DNA of 25,022 bases from a virus. The notes beneath the pieces are model-generated. The model saw only the letters and a program-made list of their open reading frames with translations, did not search any database and had not been told where the DNA came from. The DNA lies in the IMG/VR virus record IMGVR_UViG_3300021964_000490, positions 1 through 25,022 of that record; one strand, 5' to 3'. Of this stretch, positions 24,718 through 25,022 are shown in pieces. Every line of letters begins with the position of its first letter. Positions within the stretch are counted from its first letter, which is position 1. The position numbers were made by a program, and so were the translations under genes.

Positions 24718-25022
24718 AGTTAGACTTCTGTGTAGCCTGTGGAACAAAAGAAAATTTACATCATCATCACCTCCTTCCTAAGAGTCGTGGTGGGAGTGAT
24801 GATGATTCTAATCTTATTACTGTGTGTCAACATCACCATGCTATTATTCATAATACTAAGTGGAATGGCAACCTATCTGAACTCATTAAGGCAGGGTTAC
24901 AACGTGCCAAGAAAGAAGGGAAACGTATACATGGTACACCCGAAGAGATGGAAAGATTACACGAGATCAAAAGAATAGAATATTTAAACTATTGTAAGAG
25001 ACTTCTACCACACCTTGATCCT
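24714..25022 (+). CDS. HNH endonuclease (3' end missing)
   Basis: The start is GTG 24714 (GTGA overlap with the previous stop) with GAAGGA at 24703-24708, five bases away. 103 codons are present and the frame is still open at the window edge. Translation shows FCVACG (C6, C9), then HHHHLLPKSRGGSDDDSN (16-33) and LITVCQHHHAIIH (34-46). The betabetaalpha-metal HNH core would be the H17-H19 region, N33 and H42, with C6, C9 and C38 as likely structural zinc ligands. Phage HNH proteins of this type are commonly next to terminase and needed for cos cleavage/packaging; others are homing nucleases. The tight coupling to neighbours favours the former. Confidence 0.8.
   Translation, partial: MKLDFCVACGTKENLHHHHLLPKSRGGSDDDSNLITVCQHHHAIIHNTKWNGNLSELIKAGLQRAKKEGKRIHGTPEEMERLHEIKRIEYLNYCKRLLPHLDP

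Noticed and set aside
24739-24978. 79-aa hydrophobic protein on the + strand
   Set aside because: It is a shadow of the HNH frame, which has clear zinc and HNH residues and a good ribosome site.
1-25022. CRISPR array, insertion sequence, integrase or transposase
   Set aside because: No regularly spaced repeats and no DDE, serine or tyrosine recombinase motifs were found.

Overview
The window is a stretch of a tailed-phage genome, most likely a short-tailed (podovirus-like) phage of a low-G+C marine alphaproteobacterium. A SAR11/pelagiphage-type relative is my best guess. The phage call rests on gene content: tail hub, fibre, ejection proteins, Sak4/SSB recombination, primase-helicase, Holliday resolvase and HNH nuclease. 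It also rests on tightly overlapping genes and the absence of any cellular housekeeping gene. The host call rests only on base composition (about one third G+C by eye) and general resemblance, and is weak.

Layout. (1) 1-16983, + strand, late/virion genes: the end of an unknown gene, a beta-propeller-like tail hub/nozzle protein, a tail-fibre-like protein, a disordered Gly/Asn/Ser-rich protein with a calcium-loop motif, then three genes whose order and sizes mirror the T7 ejection proteins gp14-gp15-gp16 (256, 761 and 3097 aa). The last fills 37% of the window. It combines an amphipathic/hydrophobic N-terminus, a zincin metallopeptidase (HELAH...E), an ADP-ribosyltransferase-like region and a PLxRFG/LPD38-type C-terminus, so it looks like an ejected polyvalent effector. 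(2) 21009-16970, - strand, an overlapping early operon: unknown 148-aa protein, Sak4-type RecA-like ATPase, SSB-like protein ending in DEIPF, a 117-aa protein, a small basic protein, a Cas4/RecB-like PD-(D/E)XK nuclease, and four small proteins including a DUF6378 member. (3) 21010-21138, a divergent control region in which one inverted repeat, TTGACA-N6-TGTCAA, supplies the -35 box of both promoters. (4) 21139-23429, + strand: a Cro-like HTH protein, a 610-aa Prim-Pol/AAA helicase-primase, and a small conserved phage protein. (5) 23418-23664, a non-coding segment with a cloverleaf-like fold and three further inverted repeats. (6) 23665-25022, + strand: an HTH/zinc-ribbon protein, a possible nuclease, a PD-(D/E)XK Holliday-junction-resolvase-like protein and an HNH endonuclease cut by the window end. 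HNH genes often lie next to terminase, so the packaging genes probably follow to the right.

How it works together (inference). The early part repeats the logic of lambda: a Cro-like protein at a divergent promoter, recombination genes going left and replication genes going right. No CI-type repressor or integrase is visible, so the phage may be lytic and use the Cro-like protein only to shut down early transcription. The late genes converge on the left end of the recombination operon with a 14-bp coding overlap.
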